From contig MU863888.1 in the NCBI GenBank assembly GCA_033296885.1, positions 345,555 through 409,554 on the forward strand: a DNA stretch of 64,000 nt. Direction: 5' to 3'. Below, piece after piece: positions 35,468 to 45,990 of this stretch. The notes below the pieces were generated by a model. It saw nothing but the letters and a program-made list of their open reading frames with translations, ran no database searches and had not been told where the DNA came from. How positions within the stretch are numbered: position 1 is the stretch's first letter; each line of letters opens with the position of its first letter. A program made the position numbers and the translations under genes. Source of the DNA: Triangularia verruculosa. Its lineage: Eukaryota; Ascomycota; Sordariomycetes; Sordariales; Podosporaceae.

Positions 35468-36622
35468 ATGCAGCTCCTTAAGGGCCTCACGGCGACCCTC
35501 TATTTCTCCCGTTACGTCCACGGCGTCCTTATTCCGGTCCCTGACACCCCCTACCTCGTCAAATGGACGTCCTCAGAGCTCGTCAACGATGGAGTGCCCG
35601 ACCCATTCAACCCATCCCACACCCGCCGAATCATGATTTCGCGCTACACCCCGGTCCGAAAACGAGATTGTCTAGAAACCTGCAGACTCCCCTACATGAA
35701 TGAATTCATCGCATCGGCAGAAGACGACATCTTGCAGGCCTACGTTGGCGATGCAGTCTGGCCACGAGGCATACTTTCCTCACTCGAGGTAGAGATGTGC
35801 TGCAAGGAACGACGGGGCAGTGGTGGCCGTCATCCCGGCGAACTGCCACTCCTCCTCTTTGGCACGGGCCTCAACACGACGCGGTTGTGGTACTCGAGCA
35901 TGGCGCAGAATCTCGCCGGAATGGGATTTGAAGTCATCGTCATGGACCACCCCTACGAAACGGACGTGGTGCAATTTCCCGATGGCACCGTCATCTACGG
36001 CGGGCGGGTGCCTGCTGACGTCAATGCTGTCGAGGAGTTGACGTTTGCTTTGGAAGTTCGAGCGAAAGATGCCTCGTTGGTGCTTGACCGTCTCAGAGTT
36101 CCAAAGTCAGCCAAGGTTGGTTTCGTGGGAAGCTCCTTCGGCGGCCCTGCTGCGGCCACGGCGATGCTGCGAGACTCGAGAATCGCCGCGGGTGTCAACT
36201 TTGACGGCGCGATGTTTGGTGCTGGGATTGAGGCTGGTGCCGCCAGGCCGTTTCTACTGTTTGGAGCGGCTGGACACAACACATCAAGTGAGGACACGTG
36301 GGGACGGTTTTGGAATGCTACCGCGGCCAGGCGACCTGTCCCGTGGATGAAGGAGTTGAGCGTGCTGAATTCGAGCCATGGGACGTACACAGATTACCCT
36401 ATAATTGGCGAGATCACTGGTCTCAATGAAAGCAAGGAGTTGAGTGGCCTGGGGTTTGGGCCGGTCAGTGGTGTTTGGGTCATGGAGATGATGCGGGAGT
36501 ATCTGTCGGACTTTTTCCGCTTTACGCTGAAGGGAGCTGGAGAGGGATTGCTCGCTGGGCCTAGTGACAAATATCCCGAGGTGAAATTCCTCCGGTCGCA
36601 AGGGACGAGGCCAAGGTTCTAA
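35468..36622 (+). CDS. PAF-acetylhydrolase-like alpha/beta hydrolase
   Basis: Single exon, 384 residues, ATG at 35468. The nucleophile elbow is GSSFGG (residues 221-226, S223), matching the GxSxG motif. A likely acid is D246 in NFDG and a likely base H304 in NSSHGTYTDY, the order seen in platelet-activating factor acetylhydrolase/lipoprotein-associated phospholipase A2 relatives. The oxyanion-region motif FGTGLNTTRLWYSS precedes the elbow. The N-terminus (MQLLKGLTATLYFSRYVHGV) is a plausible signal peptide, so it may be secreted; several N-glycosylation sites fit this. Substrate unknown; short-chain phospholipids or esters are expected. Confidence 0.82.
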   Translation: MQLLKGLTATLYFSRYVHGVLIPVPDTPYLVKWTSSELVNDGVPDPFNPSHTRRIMISRYTPVRKRDCLETCRLPYMNEFIASAEDDILQAYVGDAVWPRGILSSLEVEMCCKERRGSGGRHPGELPLLLFGTGLNTTRLWYSSMAQNLAGMGFEVIVMDHPYETDVVQFPDGTVIYGGRVPADVNAVEELTFALEVRAKDASLVLDRLRVPKSAKVGFVGSSFGGPAAATAMLRDSRIAAGVNFDGAMFGAGIEAGAARPFLLFGAAGHNTSSEDTWGRFWNATAARRPVPWMKELSVLNSSHGTYTDYPIIGEITGLNESKELSGLGFGPVSGVWVMEMMREYLSDFFRFTLKGAGEGLLAGPSDKYPEVKFLRSQGTRPRF

Positions 36623-38138
36623 AAAGGAAAGATTGGTGAAATATACTATCCCTCAATACCTTACTGTCTTAGGTACCCATGATACCAAACACTGAGAATC
36701 AGGTGTCGATTCATCGCTGTGGGCCATGTTTTTACTCTTCAGCCGGTAACGATGGAATTGGAAGTGAAACGAAGGTCAAATGGCTTAGAAGTAGGTGTAG
36801 AGCGCCAGTCGTATTCGACTCTGATTGCCCAGCCGAGACGAGAAGCATCAGTGCTAAGCCAAGTTCATTCTGGTTCCTTCAATTAGCGAAGGCATCCCTA
36901 GGCACCCTTTCGCTATCTTATCTCCTGCAAGTCTGCAAGGCTGACTGTATCTCTGATCGAGAGACCGTCCATGAACCTCCAACACCGGCGGGAATTTTGT
37001 CTAGTCACACCAATCACTTTCAATGCTACCTAGGGATGCCCGCTAAAGCAATGCTGTCTGCCAGCTCCGGTACACCGGAGCATACATGTGCTGCTGAGTG
37101 CCGAGGTTAATCCGTATTGGGTGGCATCCAGTTGAACTGGCTGCTGCTACCTCTGCGCATGTGCACCAAGATGGACCTGCGTGAACGACACAGCTGCTGA
37201 AACAGGTGTCCGGAACCTGTATTTAGCGAGGCCAAAGAAGATGCGTTTGCAGATGATGACCTGGAGCATGCTGGCTCGACAATACAAGATCTTGATGAGT
37301 CGGTGGCGGTGGAGGCATTGGTGAGGTGGGGCTTTGGTGCATCTCTCGTTCCCATAAGAATATGCAGCTAGGTGAATGCGAGGCCTGTCGGGTGAGGAGA
37401 ATTCGGAGCCCTGCGAGGGGGGTTGGGCTTGAGCTTGGGGTGATACTTGACTCCAACAGCCCCAGGCAAACGTCCTGGAAGCTGCTCGGTGATCGCGAGC
37501 CAAGACAGTCCTTTCTCCTTCAGCTGGCGGGTCTTACATCATCCTCTGGCGTCACGGTACATGTATATTTCGCCCTTTTTGCCGTTGGCTTTGGGTTTGC
37601 TCTGGTGTCCTTGTCCGCGGCGCACTTTGACTTGGAGAAACAGGAAGAAGTATACTAGGCGTTCAGAGCTAAAAGATTGCTGACAAGCTCATGGAGGGGA
37701 AGATGGGTCCAGATGCCAAGCGATTTGGGAACTTTGCTGGAACTTTGCTGTGTTCTTAGCAGCGGTCGTTCTGCGTTGAGGCTCTTCGGGCTGGCTTGGG
37801 GTTCCGCAAGATAGGTAGCTTAGGTAACTGCGTGACTTCGCCCTATTTCTTTGTTCTTAAAAGCACATGCGGATTGGTGCAAAAACGCTTACAACCCACG
37901 TCCCCGCAACGGGGATACGATGTGGTAGCACTATTACTGTGAGTTCGAGCGAAAAGGATTTTGATGCGACGTTGCGATAGCTTCAATTGGGCACAACGCC
38001 CAGTGGTACGTAACAGCACACATGAGAATTGCGCCGTCTTACTATTTGGATTCTATCTAGGAGAGATGGCTATCGTGATGAATGGTCGAGATGCTAGGCA
38101 GACATGAGGGGAGAGATGCTGGGGAGAGATCAAGATGA

Positions 38139-38202
38139 GGGGAGAGAGACTGGGCAGAGATGAAGAGGAGGGGGAGAGAGACTGGGCAGAGATGAAGAGG
38201 AG
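38139..38202. repeat. Two exact 32-bp tandem copies, GA-rich
   Basis: 38139-38170 and 38171-38202 are identical (GGGGAGAGAGACTGGGCAGA...). Diverged partial copies flank them (from 38107 and up to 38236). Located 160-220 bp before the SH3b gene start. Confidence 0.95.
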
Positions 38203-38237
38203 AGCGAGACGGGTCATGAAGAGAAGAGGGAGACGGG

Positions 38238-38243
38238 TATAAA
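38238..38243 (+). promoter_or_regulatory. TATA box (TATAAA)
   Basis: TATAAA lies 122 bp before the ATG of the SH3b secreted protein, just after the GA-rich repeat; position fits a fungal core promoter. Confidence 0.55.
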
Positions 38244-38359
38244 GGGAGACAAATATCGCACCGTCAAGTCTCTTAGTCCATCCCTCACTCTCCATCATCT
38301 CCAGAGCACCTAGCAATTCATCTCAGAGCACCTCAGCGACCAAAACCCCCAACGCCACC

Positions 38360-38987
38360 ATGAAGTTCTTCTCCCTCCTCGCGGCCGCCCTCCTCCCCAC
38401 GGGCCTCCTCGCCGCCCCCGTTGCTGACGACAACCTCATCGCCATTGAGACCGAGGCTCACGCCGCCGCCGAGGCTCGCGCCATCGTCAAGACTCGCGAT
38501 GCCGCTGACGTCTCGCTCAACGAACCCGCCTTCAGCCTCGGCAAGCGCGAGATCCAGGTCTGCGAGATCGTGGGCAGTTCCAGCAGCGTCAACTGCCGCG
38601 CCGGACCCAACACCAGCTCCAGCATAGTGAGGAAACTCTCGAAGGGGAATACGTACGCCTTTAGCTGCGTCACGTCGGGCGAGTGCGTCGTCATTGGCGG
38701 GGCCACCAACTGGTAAGTTTTACCTATCCCGGCGATGTTCATTACCTAGGTGCCTTAGGTGACCTACCTACTGAACCGCGACTGGACTTGGTGGTGCTGA
38801 CCTTCTTCACTCGTCTCTCAGCGGCTGGGACTACTCGTACTCACTTGCCTGCTACGTCAACGGCCACTACACCGACGGTAAATGCACCCAGGGTATGTTT
38901 GATTCCGTCATGTTCCTTTCCAGCTAGGAATGGTGTACTCTTTCAGACTGGCTAACACAGTTCCCAGCCCGGCTCGGCTGGTGCTAG
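38360..38987 (+). CDS. Secreted SH3b-domain protein
   Basis: Exons 38360-38712, 38822-38892 and 38968-38987, introns of 109 and 75 nt, 147 residues. The signal peptide is MKFFSLLAAALLPTGLLAAP; a propeptide ends at LGKR (Kex2-type). The mature domain is a bacterial-type SH3 (SH3b): VNCRAGPNTSSSIVRKLSKG...YAFSCVTSGECV, then across the intron CGWDYSYSLACYVNGHYTD and the Cys-terminated tail CTQARLGWC. Six or more cysteines suggest disulfides. SH3b domains often bind wall peptides or glycans; the role here is unknown. The last exon encodes only a few residues and is chosen because it gives a Cys-ending, family-like tail. Confidence 0.78.
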
Positions 38988-39437
38988 ACCCCTGGCGCTC
39001 AAACACAAATCCGCTAGTCCGGTATGATCCAACGACAACGAGAAGCATACCTTACCTATCCGGGCCGGCCGACCAAGGGCATGGGTCTGATGGGCGACAA
39101 TGTGGCTTCACTAGAAATCGTGGTATAAGTTTGGGAGAGGTAAACCTTATTATTCAATATAATACAATCAGCTTTCCCGCTTCTTCCGTACTATGACCAT
39201 CTTGCAATCAGAACCGCTCGCGTAAACTACAAGTCTGTTTCGGGGGATTTCCAAGCAATCTTAATATAGTTCCCGCCCCCGCATTGCTCTATTTAGAGGT
39301 AGGCATACAAACAAGCCGCCATTACCATCGACGCGTAAACTCCGTACCTTTATAGTCTTTAAAGCTTTCCTCTTCTTTTTTACCTTACTTGAGGTGTTTT
39401 GTTCGTTACCTATGTGGACACCCAGCTAGCTGCCTGC
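38988..39437. other. Convergent intergenic, partly AT-rich
   Basis: 3' flanks of two convergent genes. 39200-39400 has relic-like composition (TTAATATAG, CTTTATAGTCTTTAAAG). No gene. Confidence 0.45.
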
Positions 39438-41162
39438 CTAAGCATCCCTGCGAAACGCATACTTCCAAAGCCCTCTAAGAGGCTCCGGAAGACCAGACTG
39501 TTCCTCCCACAACTCATCTCCCCTCACCGACCGCTCAACCTTTTCCTTCAACTGATCCTCAAACGCCTGCGACCTTTCCTCCATCCAAGATGGGTCCTCA
39601 GTCGAGTAAGTGTGTTTGCTCGGTTTGGTTAAGTTGGCGCAAAACCTACCCAAAACCGTGTCGGAAGAGGAGTTCCGCTGACCCCAGAGTCGAAGGGGTG
39701 TGATGATACGATCGTATGCTTTTACAATGGCGTGGTCCTGCTCCGCCGTCATATCAACCCGGTCATCCGGCGCGCCCCACTCGCTCACATCCGCCATCAC
39801 CACGCGGAGCGTCAGCCCGGGCAGGGTGAGCTTGTCCTTGGCCCAGTCGACGGTGGCGAGCCAGTCCTTCTGTGCGGGCGAGTCGTCCTGAGGCCAGACT
39901 TCCCAGTTGTACGGTGGGAAGACTACTTCGAGAGAGCGGAGCATGCCGAGGCAACCCTGGGGGACGACGTCGCGGAGAAACTCGCTCACTGCGAAGCGAT
40001 CAAAGGGGTACTGGCGAGGCGACAGCTCCTCGTGGTTTGGCACGTCGGATGGGGAGGAGGAGTCGTAGTCGTGCACGACGAAGCGGTTCTGTGAGAAGAA
40101 AACCACCTGGGCGTCGAGGTAGAGGGTGCGGCAGATGAGAAACAAGTCGGTTGGGGCCGCCCAACACCGGCAAGAATCCGAAGCAGCGGAATGCTGAAGA
40201 CGGCAGAAGCAACCAATGTTCCAGCATTCGACGAACTGGCATCCATTGTGTACTTCAGGAGGGCACGATGTGCCGTGCTCGCAGCCGACGCGGCACAAGG
40301 TATATTTCCTAGACGTTCGACCTTGCCTGCTCCATGTGACCTCGTTCCATGGGGTAATAAGGTCAGTATACTCGAGGATACGGAGACGAAGCTCTTGTGG
40401 AAGATTGAGCAAGTGACTGGCTAATGGCGCCGTCGAAGAGGACAGGCACGGCTTAGTGACCGCATCGGGTGCCGTCTGGGTGATCCCACGAGCGTGTTTG
40501 ACTGCGGCATCGGCAATCTGTTGAAGCTGGCTGTTCGTCTTCCGACAGAGTCGAACGTGGCAGTTGGCCAGTGGCGACAGGAGTTTTAGGGGTGCCACTG
40601 CCAGTTGAGCTGCCTCGATATCGTCTTCCTGAACGTCACAAACGAGCTTTATTTCCAGAGCTCGGGGGTTGATGTGAGACGACATGTAGGTGGCCGCTTC
40701 CGTCCACTCGGCAAGCATATCCTTCGTAGATGAGACCAAAAGTGTGGCCGGGGCTTGATGCAGGCCGCCATGGGCGTGGGAGCAGTAGGTTTCGCCATCG
40801 TAAGGGTATACACGTAGTGAATGGCAGCAGTATGAGTGATTGCCGTCTTCGGGATGATGGCACGAAGCCTCATTCAGAATGACCCTGAGTGAGGTTAAAG
40901 ACGCCAAGGACCGGGATGTAAGAGCTCTCAAAGGCGCCAGGGAGTGAGGGCTCGTATAGCGGATGACGAATCTGTTCCTTGAGTACAGCAAAGTAGATGC
41001 TTCCTGATAGATGATTTTGCAGGAAATCAATAGGCCAAAGAATTCTGTTTTCTGGCCGTTTAACCTGAAAAAGTGTGGCTGATAGTCTGCCAGACCGACC
41101 CACTCATAGATCTGACAGCGTATGTCAGGCGACAGTCGCAACAACGGGGAAGTGCGCTCCAT
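39438..41162 (-). CDS. Twin F-box-like fungal protein
   Basis: Single exon, 574 residues, ATG at 41162. Two similar halves are visible. Each starts with an F-box-like helix (SPLLRLSPDIRCQIYEWVGL near residue 4; HLLNLPQELRLRILEYTDL near 250) and then has a 'cannot/CK-xxxxEA-LF/Y..N-F' style block (LISCKIIYQEASTLLYSRNRF; LICRTLYLDAQVVFFSQNRF). That pairing is typical of DUF7730/F-box-like proteins of filamentous fungi, here duplicated within one chain. The second half adds a Cys-rich insert (CRVGCEHGTSC...CFCRLQ) that could bind metal. Function unknown; ubiquitin-ligase adaptor is possible. Confidence 0.78.
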   Translation of the reverse strand: MERTSPLLRLSPDIRCQIYEWVGLADYQPHFFRLNGQKTEFFGLLISCKIIYQEASTLLYSRNRFVIRYTSPHSLAPLRALTSRSLASLTSLRVILNEASCHHPEDGNHSYCCHSLRVYPYDGETYCSHAHGGLHQAPATLLVSSTKDMLAEWTEAATYMSSHINPRALEIKLVCDVQEDDIEAAQLAVAPLKLLSPLANCHVRLCRKTNSQLQQIADAAVKHARGITQTAPDAVTKPCLSSSTAPLASHLLNLPQELRLRILEYTDLITPWNEVTWSRQGRTSRKYTLCRVGCEHGTSCPPEVHNGCQFVECWNIGCFCRLQHSAASDSCRCWAAPTDLFLICRTLYLDAQVVFFSQNRFVVHDYDSSSPSDVPNHEELSPRQYPFDRFAVSEFLRDVVPQGCLGMLRSLEVVFPPYNWEVWPQDDSPAQKDWLATVDWAKDKLTLPGLTLRVVMADVSEWGAPDDRVDMTAEQDHAIVKAYDRIITPLRLWGQRNSSSDTVLGRFCANLTKPSKHTYSTEDPSWMEERSQAFEDQLKEKVERSVRGDELWEEQSGLPEPLRGLWKYAFRRDA

Positions 41163-41371
41163 GCTGTGGTGATACTGCTGTTCGTCGGTACGCGAAAGCG
41201 GTCCGGTGTAGGCTCAGGTAAAGGACGGTCAAAATATGAAGAAAGGGAGGTGTTGGGAAGAAAATAGCTGGCAGGCGGCAGAGAGTTGTCGTTGGTTTTG
41301 GGTTACCAGGGGTCTACAGTTGAGCCACTTATAGGCGTGCGAAAGGTGGGGCAAGCAGAGGTAAGCTAGTG

Positions 41372-41421
41372 CTGTGGTTTGAAAACGAAACGTCAAAAGG
41401 CCCGTGCTGGCTTTTTTTATC
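41372..41421 (+). repeat. Left terminal inverted repeat
   Basis: 50 bases, starts CTGTGGTTTGAAAACG and ends in a T7-ATC run; inverted partner at 41715-41763. Confidence 0.85.
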
Positions 41422-41462
41422 TTGCTGCATACATTTAAGCCATTTTGGTGCCATTTTAGTGT

Positions 41463-41495
41463 AATTTTGGCGGAATTTTGGCGGAATTTTGGCGG
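41463..41495. repeat. Three tandem copies of AATTTTGGCGG
   Basis: Exact 11-bp unit three times inside the MITE-like element. Confidence 0.95.
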
Positions 41496-41714
41496 TTTTC
41501 CGTGTCGTACATTATATAACGGTACTCGAGCTATTCTTCGTCGAACGACTTACTTCTTAATTGAAGATATCTACTCTTAAAATAACTCAATTTAAAATCT
41601 AAAAAGATATTTAAAATCGTCGTCTTTTAAGCTTTATTTTAGTCGTTTTTAATATTAATTTAAGTAATATTTAAGAGGTAGTCTTCTTTTTTTATATCGT
41701 CATTCTAGAAGAGA

Positions 41715-41763
41715 GATAAAAAAGCCAGCACGCGCCTTTTAACGTTTCGTTTTCAAAGCACAG
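41715..41763 (-). repeat. Right terminal inverted repeat
   Basis: 49 bases; reverse complement starts CTGTGCTTTGAAAACG, matching the left end. Confidence 0.85.
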
Positions 41764-41968
41764 TGACCTCATCACTATTCATTCAACACATCATCTTCTT
41801 TGTCAATTCCTATTTCATCATCATTCTCGCTAGCCGAGAATCGCCAATCTTCGTCAGCAAGTTCTTTTCATTATCCTTTTCCGCTCCCCTCGCTAGACGA
41901 GAAGCTATCATCCTTAGTTTCTAAACACTATCTTTTCCATCAACAACCCCACCCCCCCTTTCTTCAAT

Positions 41969-42583
41969 ATGGACTTCTCCATGACCAAGCACGATGACGA
42001 TAACAACGCCACCTGGACCAAGATCGTCGTCTCCAAGACTGACTACCGCAACATCATGTGGACCGACCTCCTCAAGATTGCCGAAGACAACTGGAAGTGG
42101 GTCCAGACCCAACCTTTCCCCAACACCGCCCAGGGGTCCTGCCTCGTCGCCGCCCTCTTCCTCCCCTCCATCAGTGGCGGCGTCATCTTCTTGTCTACCA
42201 TCCCCCGCGGGAGCAAGCACACGGAGATGATGAACGGCGACCGCGCCGCCCCCGCCTGGTTCGGGGCCACCACGGGGGGCACCGGCCACAACACCGGCCT
42301 GAAGCTCCACGCCGAGGATGGCGCCGAGTTCCTCTTCGAGACATCACGGCACGCCAGGGGCATCGTCAGGAACAGCCAGTACATCACCCCGGATCGCAAC
42401 AATGAGCACAGCCGCATGCAGCTGGCCGTCTGGGGTCGCCATAGGAACTCGCCCCTCCAAGGCGAGAGCATCGCGCTGTGCACGGTTGGCGAGAAGCAGC
42501 CCAAGTGCCCGGCTGTGGCGCGAACGCTGAATATTGCTTACTGCGAACAGTATAAGGTTAGGTTTGAGGAGGAGAACAGATAA
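41969..42583 (+). CDS. Putative deaminase-fold protein
   Basis: Single exon, 204 residues, ATG at 41969 only 205 bp after the MITE-like element. Order of features: a beta-hairpin (GSCLVAALFLPSISGGVIFL), a helix, then LKLHAEDGAEFLFE with H114-A-E116, a strand (QLAVWGRHRN), and LCTVGEKQPKCPAVARTL with C171 and C180. H-A-E followed by a strand and two cysteines at the start of a helix is the zinc site of the cytidine-deaminase-like fold; the spacing CxxxxxxxxC is looser than the usual PCxxC. No signal peptide. Substrate unknown (base, nucleotide or nucleic acid). The gene is confident; the fold is an inference. Confidence 0.6.
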   Translation: MDFSMTKHDDDNNATWTKIVVSKTDYRNIMWTDLLKIAEDNWKWVQTQPFPNTAQGSCLVAALFLPSISGGVIFLSTIPRGSKHTEMMNGDRAAPAWFGATTGGTGHNTGLKLHAEDGAEFLFETSRHARGIVRNSQYITPDRNNEHSRMQLAVWGRHRNSPLQGESIALCTVGEKQPKCPAVARTLNIAYCEQYKVRFEEENR

Positions 42584-42961
42584 ACAGCTGATTATCCTCC
42601 TACGTTTGGAGTAGTAATGGCTGGCACCATACAAGTTGGTTAGCTAGACTAGCTTCTTGGATACTCTTAAATATATATCTTCATATCACGGGCGCTCTTA
42701 GGCCCTCTCCCATCTTTCTCTGAACTTTCGTACAACACTGCATTTCTACATAAGACCTAAACGAATTTAATTATATAAAAGCCTAGTTATTACTTTAAAG
42801 CGAAAGTTAAGACTAATAAAAGACAAAGTACTTAGGTAGGTGAAAGCGAAGGATGATGAATAAAGCTCCTTTAGCCCCGTAGCTTGATAACAGGCGAGCG
42901 ATACAGCATTGAATAGTTACCTACCTACTCCCGGTAGACAGTATACCTTATCTCGGTATCA
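42584..42961. other. Convergent intergenic, AT-rich
   Basis: Contains TA-rich sequence (ATTTAATTATATAAAAG, near 42765-42785) resembling repeat-derived relics elsewhere in the window. No gene. Confidence 0.45.
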
Positions 42962-45117
42962 TCACCAAGAATAGGCGTCCACGTCAAGTTCAAAAACTGT
43001 GCCACTCGCCTTAGCAGTCGCCACCACAGCTGCCCTGACATCATCACAGAGCCCCCCAGGTCCAGAAACAACGACGCCGATTTTGCTGTAGCCAAGCTCA
43101 GCTTCCTGCTCCAGCAATCCGGTAATATCCAATCTACTTCCAACTCGAGTATCCTTCTCAACTCCACTTAGTACACCTTCAACCTCGTCGACCAGACACT
43201 TCGCTGACTCTTTGACGCTCCAGAAAACTTTGACATTCGGATGGCTGGCGATCCATGGGAGAAGACTGGTGATGCCGATTCCGCCTCCAATAAGCAGAAG
43301 CCTATCACAGTGGCGAATCTCTCTGGTCGAGGTGTTGTGGTACGGGCCATCCATCAACGTTAAAAGTCCACCATTGGCTTGAAGATAGTTGGTAATCCCC
43401 GTGGACTTTTTGATGAGCAGTGTGATCCCCGAGCTCTTGGGCAAAGACTGCGCAGCAATGAAGCCCTGGTGTTTCTCAACATCCTTCACACCAATGTTAA
43501 TGCCCGATTCCTTCGCCGTGGGGCTGCTATTACCACTCGAATTCTCTGATCTCCGCCGGTGGATTGGCTTCTGCCCCAACATCATCGAGGTAGGCACAAT
43601 AGAAAACGGATGGTTTTCCCACGGCCGCCACAAACTCAATGTGGGGAAATACGCGTAGACATGTAGCCCAGGCCCATCATTGGCGAAGGACACACGGGGC
43701 ACGTCAACCCGGATGTACCCATTCCCCAGGTCAGTGACTTTGCTTCTCCGGATCCCATTCTTCAACACCCTCCCCACCCTCGCCGCCCGATCAAAGAACC
43801 AAACTGCGCAAGCAGCATAAATCCAGGTCTCGTATCCATAGGTATCCAGGCCAATCCAAAGAACAACGTGGTACCAGAGCCCAACGACCAAAATAACAGA
43901 TAAGACAACATGCGAGATCAAGAAAATCTCATACGACCATATTCGGATAGGCAAGACGCTTGCGAACAAAATCACAACACAAAGGATAGTAGCCACAACG
44001 CCCCAAGCCCAATAATCCGAGTCAACCACAGCCTTTTGCGGCAAGAAAATCGGCAGCGCCAAAAAGCTGTGCACCAAGGCATGAAGAACAAACAGCCGGG
44101 CTACCCAGCGATGAAGCAGGAGATATGTAGAATGAGACCAATTTGTCAGCCAAAGCAACAAGACGTTGTTCCTTGATGCGAAGAGAATCAAAAGAGGAAG
44201 CAGGGCGTACGCCGCAATCCCTGTTCGGTAAAAGATGTAGGCTTTGATCTCCATGCTTTCTCCAATGTAGTACAGATGCGGCTGCATTGACTGGTAGTTG
44301 ACTGACATGAGCACGATGTTGATGATGAAGAAGATGACAATATAGGCTGTCTGGCCGATGGTTGGGGCGTTGCCGAGAAGGAATGGCAGGGGTCGGACAG
44401 AGTACGTCCCGATGGTGCTGGGGTGGACCAGGTAAGGGGTGATTTTGGCCAAGAGGCGGGAGGTGAAGGGGAGGTGGTAGAGCCAAGTGAGGATGATGGG
44501 GATGCCGAAGCCCGTAACAAGGATGATGACCCTTCATCTTGTTAGTAGTCATTAATGGTATATGTCGAAGATAAACGGACTTACCCGTAATTCGCACCCA
44601 ACTCCTGCTCATTCGTCACACCCCATGCAGTGTTGAACTGAGATTGATACTCATCCTCAGGAACTAGAGCCGTGAAGTCAAGCACGGTACTGGTATTCGC
44701 CGGCTCCTCCGTCGGTGGTGTAACAATCTGCTGCAGACTCTCTTCATATGACCACTTCGCTGGTACGGGTGGAGATCTATTCTTGAAGTCGATCATATCT
44801 CGCGTCGCGTCCGTTTCCCAGAAGCTTTGCAGTTCAGACATCCGTCGGCTTTCTCCGCACTTGACGTGGATGCACCAAGCCAGTGTGGTTAGATAGGCAG
44901 TGTCGTTGGCTTTGCACGGGGAGCTGGTGGCCACCCACCCGCCGAAGCCTTTTGGGGCCTTTGCTGAGCATTCAAGGGGATAGGACTGGAGGGCCCAGTG
45001 GCAAGCACTGGCGCAGTAAATTTTGAAGGGGTGGAGGCCAAAGCCGACGAGCTCAGATATGGCAAGCTGCGCCTGGAGCAGGCATGTTGCCAGCCAAAGT
45101 ATAGGGGAAGCTCTCAT
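42962..45117 (-). CDS. Ferric reductase transmembrane component (FRE type)
   Basis: Two exons, 45117-44585 and 44531-42962, with a 53-nt intron (GTAAGT, CTAAC branch, GAAG acceptor), 700 residues. Start ATG at 45117 gives the signal peptide MRASPILWLATCLLQAQLAI. A Cys-rich extracellular N-domain follows (YCASACHWAL...SYPLECS). The ferric-reductase membrane domain has heme-ligand histidines in HRWVARLFVLHALVHSF and ISHVVLSVILVVGLWYHVVLW. The cytosolic part carries the FAD motif HPFSIV, the NADPH-binding GGGIGITSLLPW and the end block VVSGPGGLCDDVR. Role: reduction of extracellular Fe(III)/Cu(II) before uptake. A low-complexity Ser insertion (ENSSGNSSP) sits between the FAD and NAD lobes. Likely iron-regulated, but no site was identified. 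Confidence 0.9.
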
Positions 45118-45990
45118 GTTAGATGTGATCTTGGATTGAGTGACTGCCGTTGCAGCTACCAAAATCTTCGACGGGCCACAACTGGAGAGGGGAAGGCCGT
45201 TTACTTATCCTACGGCTAACACACCATCGTTGCAACCGTGTGATGGGAAATTCCGCGGAACTCATGTATCCAAGCGTCTTATTGCAGGTATCGACCCTCC
45301 GAAAATCTGCAATAATGTTGTGCAACGACACCCTCTCATGCACCTCTACCTGCTGTCGTTCGGTAGTTATCATTCTGCCAATGTTCTTGGCGTCCTCTCC
45401 AGTCAATTAGCGTCTCTGTGCTGATTCATGCTCACCATCAATCCCACTGCCGATAGGCCTAATACACGCCACCATGTTGTATTACCGCTGTTGGGTGAAT
45501 AGAGGGTGGATGCTGCATAGGTAGGTCTTGCAGGATGGGGGTAGGGTCCGGACCAGGGCCCGGCATCTTCACCTTGGTTGTCTTTTTCTTGAGTGGATCA
45601 ATACCCGATGAGATTTGTCTAGAATGTTGCTAGATCCATCTGGTGAATTACGCTAAAGACATAAACGGTAGATGATTTTGTTGCATTTCCCGTCTCTACT
45701 ACCTTACTCACATCTAGCACAGCCCATTTGCTTCTCACAATTTCCGGCTCGCTTCTGCGAGAACACTGGTCCAACTTTATCAAAGAATACCTACCTTACC
45801 GAGGTCATGGGCCTCCACAATGCAAACGTACCTTAAGTACCTTACATAAAATACCTGTTCCAAGACCCTCCAAGATCTACCTACCTTCTCTTCATCCTAC
45901 CATCAGCCCCCTTTCCCAGCACGACTACACGAACGTCCAACCACAATACACAGGCAAAAAGCATTCTATCCACCCAAAACCAACATCACA
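45118..45990. other. Intergenic region
   Basis: Promoter side of the ferric reductase; several ACCTACCTTA-type motifs (near 45788 and 45888). No gene supported. Confidence 0.45.

Larger units (their letters stand above)
36623..38359. other. Intergenic region with purine-rich promoter repeats
   Basis: No gene clearly supported in 1.7 kb. 38100-38240 is strongly GA-rich and leads into a TATA box for the SH3b gene. Confidence 0.5.
41372..41763. mobile_element. 392-bp AT-rich MITE-like element with terminal inverted repeats
   Basis: 41372-41421 and the reverse complement of 41715-41763 match over about 49-50 bases with three mismatches and one length difference in a T run (both CTGTG-TTTGAAAACGAAACG...GTGCTGGC-T6/7-ATC). 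The interior is AT-rich, non-coding and holds three copies of AATTTTGGCGG. Size, TIRs and lack of coding capacity fit a miniature inverted-repeat transposable element. No clear target-site duplication is visible, so the superfamily is not assigned. Confidence 0.8.

Noticed and set aside
36679..37110. 143-codon plus-strand frame
   Set aside because: Has an ATG but no family-like sequence, no signal peptide and no supporting promoter; too weak to annotate.
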